Assembly (NCBI GenBank): GCA_000727475.1
Contig: KL647288.1
Location: 7,405,414 to 7,469,413 of the forward strand
Source: Sarcocystis neurona
Lineage: Eukaryota > Apicomplexa > Conoidasida > Eucoccidiorida > Sarcocystidae
Length of the DNA stretch: 64,000 bases
Reading direction: 5' to 3'
Below the pieces are notes generated by a model. That model made no database searches and was not told where the DNA came from. It saw only the letters and a program-made list of their open reading frames with translations. Each line of letters opens with the position of its first letter. The stretch's first letter is position 1. The translations under genes and the position numbers were made by a program. Below, one piece after another: positions 60,701 to 64,000 of the stretch.

Positions 60701-63700
60701 CGTTGCCGCTAATGCTTGTAGCAGTCTCACTGGCACTGCTGCTGCTGCTGCTTGCAGACCCCTCGTTACTGCTGTTGCTTCCAGCACTCTTGCCGAAGCT
60801 GCTGCTGCTGCTGCTCGTGCTTCCAGAACTCTCCCTGCTGCTGCTTGTCGTGCTGCTCTCAGAACTATCCCTGCCGTTGCTGCTGCTGCCCGGAATTCCC
60901 TTGCTGCTGCTGCTGCAGCTCGAACTGCCCCTGCTGCTGCCACCACGGCTGGTCGTAGTACTATCATTGCCGCTGCTGCTGCTGCAAAGACCAAGACCCT
61001 CTTTGCTGCTGTCGCTGCTACTACTGCTGCTCGCGGGGCTGGGACCACCACCGACCGCCTGGCTGCTGCTGTCGCTGCTGCTGCACGTAGTGCTGCTGCC
61101 GGCGGCCCAGCCATTGCAGGTGGAAGAGCTGCTAACCCTGGCCACTCGTGAGGCGGCTCCTACACCTCTCCGTAATAAGGATTCTTGTGCGTGTTCTCTC
61201 CTGGCTGCTTCAGCAGCGGCAGCAGCAGCTGCAGAAGCAGTAGTATACGCACGGGTGCTGGGACGGCTCCAGTACGGAGAATTCAATAGCGTTTGCCCCA
61301 TCGCAGCTGCTCCTGCTTTTGTCCTGCGCAGCTTCCTTACAGCCACACATCCCGCCGAGGCTGCTGAAGCAGCACCAGATGCCTCTGGTTCCCCCCGGGT
61401 GGTCGACCAATCCTCCCCCCCGTCGGCTGTTGCTGCCGCGGCTGCTGGGACCGTCGCAGTTGCCGACGCCTCAGCAGCTGCTGTCGGGGCTCCTTCGGAC
61501 ACATCAGACACAGCAGGCCGCCCCGCCGCAGCAGCAGGCTGCTCTGCTGCAGCCACAGGCTGGTCCGCAGGAGCACCCCGCTGATGATCAGGAGCAGCAC
61601 ACTGATGTGCAGCAGCAGGACACGGCTCCACAGCAGCAGCGCGCTGTTCGGGAGCCTTCGCAGGCTGTTCCGCAGCAGCAGCCTGATCTGCAACAGCAGG
61701 CCGCTGTGCGGCAGCATCACCTGCATCACAGTCGCGGGCACCAGGAAGGACACCGTCGCCGGCACCGGCAGGGGAGGCGGACCCTGCTGCCTGCATTCCT
61801 CTGCTGGTAGGGCGAGCAGTCGCTGCCCCAGCTGCTGCCGCAGGGTGCTGCCGTTGACGCGCTGTTGACCGACGCAGTCCCTTTGGTCCTCTGGCGACAA
61901 GCTCTTCCCCTCCCCCTGCAGACGGGTTATGCGTGCTGCAGCTGGCTTGCGCTCGGACGCTCTCCTCCCCCCCGCTTGTCATCGTCTGCTTCTGCCCTGC
62001 CTGCACGCCAGCGCTGCTGCTGCTGCTGTCGCCGCCGCCGTTGAGACTGCTGCCCGACCCGCTGCAAGGACTCCCGTTGCGCGCCCCAGCTTCTCCTCCC
62101 GCAGCAACCTCATGTGCAACGACGCTGAAATTGGTCCGGCTGATGCTGCTGCCGCTGCAGCTTCCCCGTGTACGAGGCGTCGCTTCGGCTGCTGCTGGAT
62201 GCACAACAGCACCAACGCTTCCTGCTGCGTCTACCTGTCGTCTGCTGTTGCGCGTCCCACTTCCCGAGTACGGAGATGAAGTACCAGAAGGAGAGCGCTG
62301 GCCGTTACCGCCCCAACGCTTCTGCGGCAGCGGCTCTTGCTTCTGCTGGGCGTGCGGCTGCTGCTGCTGGAACTGCTGTTGCTGTCGCTGCGGCTCCTGC
62401 AAACCAGCAGGAGACGCCGCGTCCTCTTGTCTCGACGGCAGAGGAGAGGAGGAAGAAAACGCAGCACCAGGTGCGCGGGCTGCGTCTTGATTTGTCCTCA
62501 ATTTTCTCTCACCTGCGGGAGAACCTCGCAAGAGCATGCTGCTGCTCCTACTGCTGCTCGTGCGGCTCGCGCTGTTGTGGCGGTGACTGCAGGCGCGCGC
62601 CTCCCCTTCCTCTTCTTCCTCTTCATCGGGGGCGAGGCAGTCGCTGCTGCGGCTGTTAGATCTGCTAACGCTGCCCATACTGCTGCTGCAGCTGCTGCTG
62701 CTGCTTCGAACCACCACACGCTCAAGCGTACTCCCGCCCGAAGCAGCAGTCGGTTCGCCAGTCACCATTTTGCTCGCATCTTCCTTACTGGCTCCGCCGC
62801 TCGAGCCGCTGCCGCTATGGCTGTTGCTGTTTTCAACGCACCTGTTTCTGCAGCTCTCGACGCTCTCGGTGGCAGTGCTGCTATAGGTGCTGCTGCTCCC
62901 GCTGCCCATTACGCGCGCAGAGCCTCCTTCTCTCTTTTCAACGACGTCCGCATTCCCGCCTGTGCCGTTGTAAACCGCGCCGCTGTTGCTGCTGCTCTGG
63001 TTGCTGCTGCTGCCGCTCGTGCTGCTGCTGCTGTGGCGGCAGTTTGTTGGCGAAGCCCGTCCTCCTCCTCCGCCAACTTCGGCTGCGTGGACGAGCTGCC
63101 GTTGAGAGTCTGGCTGCGGCTGCGGCTGCTGCGAATCTCTGCGCTTGCTGCTCGTGGACACGCCTTTCGCTGCGCGTTGCTGTTGCGGCCGTCGCCCGCT
63201 GCCTGATGCAAAAGCACTCGCTGCTGTTGTCTCTGCAGTAGCGGTCTCGCTAGCCTTTCCCTCCTCGGTGCCTCTGCCTCCTTCGGTAGAAGATTTTTTC
63301 GCTCCTCCCATTCTGGAAGCGTGCTAGAATATGCGGGTGTTGCTGCGCGCCAGCCGCACGTCCACAGCAAGTGCAGCCCCCACGCAAGCGCTGCCGGGCC
63401 ACAACACTGCTGCCGCTGTTTTGGCGAGCACCACCAGCGGACACCTGCGTCTCGCTATGAATTTGGCACTCTGCGGCAGGAAAGGATCGCACAGACAGAC
63501 CGAGCATCAGCTTTCTAGTAGATTCTGTAGCAAGCCATTCCTCCTCTTGCTGCTGCTCCTATTGTTGGCAGCGACAGATCAGAAGGCGAAGGCACGCTCA
63601 CGTATATGACGAACATACACACGCGTACGGATCCACACGGCTGTTGCTGTGGCAGGCGTGTCCACATAAAAAACATAGGAATGCGCAACGAGTTGCTGGT

Positions 63701-63977
63701 GCTCGGACGAGCTCCCCGAGCAGTGTTGCTGTAACATTCAACGCCCACCTGCTGCAGCCGCACACGCAAGTTGTCGGCATTACATGTCCTCTGCAGCTGC
63801 ATACCAGAGATGCCGCTGTAAACAAGTCGAGTAGGTATTTATCCTCGAAGAGGGAGAAAGAATCGAGGCTGGAACAATGTCTAGCAATCACGAGCTGGAG
63901 AACTCACAATACCGCTGAACTCGAAGAAAAACGGTATATTCTACCGCGCAGAACTCAGAAGGAAGGACTAAGGCAAA
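54754..63977 (-). CDS. Giant Ser/Ala-rich protein, 5' part; may continue into the 37-53 kb gene
   Basis: Function unknown. The main exon runs from 63311 (ATG, MGGAKKSSTEGG), or from an acceptor at 63324, to 56387, where a GTAAGT donor follows in phase 1. It encodes about 2,305 residues of Ser, Ala, Gly, Thr and Glu runs, broken by short basic clusters such as NRLATRRKT, VGRRASRRLQ, TRMSSRRRS and TFQTRSRSLY. The next exon, 54894-54754, joins in phase to give RQNESDREKYPHWYEGPV, then QPFCPRHNLLCWWRFRMQ and GRVVMDFAEEIRC, a compact Trp/Cys-rich segment I cannot assign. Upstream, exons 63977-63913 (VLPSEFCAVEYTVFLRVQR) and 63815-63749 (GISGMQLQRTCNADNLRV) join each other in phase. They also join in phase 0 to an acceptor at 63324 ahead of HASRMGGAKK. 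So the giant exon may be internal, with the gene running past the right edge. Alternatively those two exons belong to a neighbouring gene. Confidence 0.55.
56236..56371 (+). CDS. Possible antisense exon, acidic coiled coil
   Basis: On the plus strand, after an acceptor CAG at 56233-56235, a frame runs to a GTGAGC donor at 56372. It encodes about 45 residues: SEAGSEEEEKKNSNACEAEA and then LTWQEEIQERLATKQDTE. It looks like real coiled-coil coding sequence. Yet it sits in the intron of the large minus-strand gene, with its donor only about 15 bases from that gene's donor on the other strand. No partner plus-strand exons were found. It could be a nested gene or a chance frame. Confidence 0.3.
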
Positions 63978-64000
63978 CTGCACATCTCGAAGAAGGATAT

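Noticed and set aside
60604..61584. 326-residue plus-strand Leu/Pro/Ala-rich frame, and similar ones at 42975-43976, 46656-47681 and 47961-48998
   Set aside because: These are antisense shadows of giant minus-strand Ser/Ala exons: CTG runs read as Leu, GCT as Ala. CAG orientation and the much longer open frame favour the minus strand.
1..64000. CRISPR array, tRNA, rRNA or transposase genes
   Set aside because: No evenly spaced direct repeats with unique spacers, no cloverleaf with a T-loop consensus, no rRNA-like block and no transposase or reverse-transcriptase motif were seen. The repeats are trinucleotide runs and microsatellites typical of this genome type.

Overview
The window looks like chromosomal DNA of a coccidian apicomplexan, most likely an Eimeria species. 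The evidence is pervasive CAG/AGC/GCA trinucleotide runs, very long reading frames encoding Gln, Ser and Ala homopolymers, genes broken into exons by GT-AG introns of roughly 0.4-1.5 kb, and no bacterial-type operons, rRNA or tRNA. The species cannot be fixed from the sequence alone.

Layout, left to right. (1) 1-6045, minus: 5' part of an exportin-4/7-like nuclear transport receptor that runs off the left edge. One of its long introns carries a CAG-rich block on the opposite strand. (2) About 6.9-20 kb: a block with almost no homopolymer coding. One gene could be rebuilt fully: a three-exon minus-strand IFT46 (intraflagellar transport complex B) at 11561-14302. Around it are coding-like short exons that I cannot name: a plus-strand gene ending at 11098, convergent with IFT46; candidate exons at 14.7-18.1 kb; and a charged coiled-coil minus exon at 18.9-19.2 kb. 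(3) 20.1-32.9 kb, plus: a six-exon MRS2/CorA magnesium transporter. Its conserved core is split by two insertions of roughly 550 and 570 residues of low complexity and preceded by a long N-terminal extension. It ends in the two-membrane-segment module with the GMN motif, and one intron uses a GC donor. (4) 33-36.4 kb: non-coding, with CT/TA microsatellites, then a doubtful small minus-strand gene. (5) 37.1-64 kb, minus: a chain of exons, including giant ones of 6.9, 8.2 and 2.4 kb. Splice phases match across several junctions, so the chain may be one enormous gene or two head-to-tail genes. The globular islands are mostly alpha-helical and faintly resemble the helical repeats of apicomplexan RAP/FASTK-like organellar RNA-binding proteins. 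At the right edge two further small exons are phase-compatible with the first giant exon, so the gene probably continues beyond the window.

The genes do not form one pathway: nuclear export, flagellar assembly (relevant to flagellated microgametes), magnesium transport, and one or two giant proteins of unknown function. The strand on which CAG reads 5'->3' matches the coding strand for all large exons, which makes repeat orientation a useful strand marker here.
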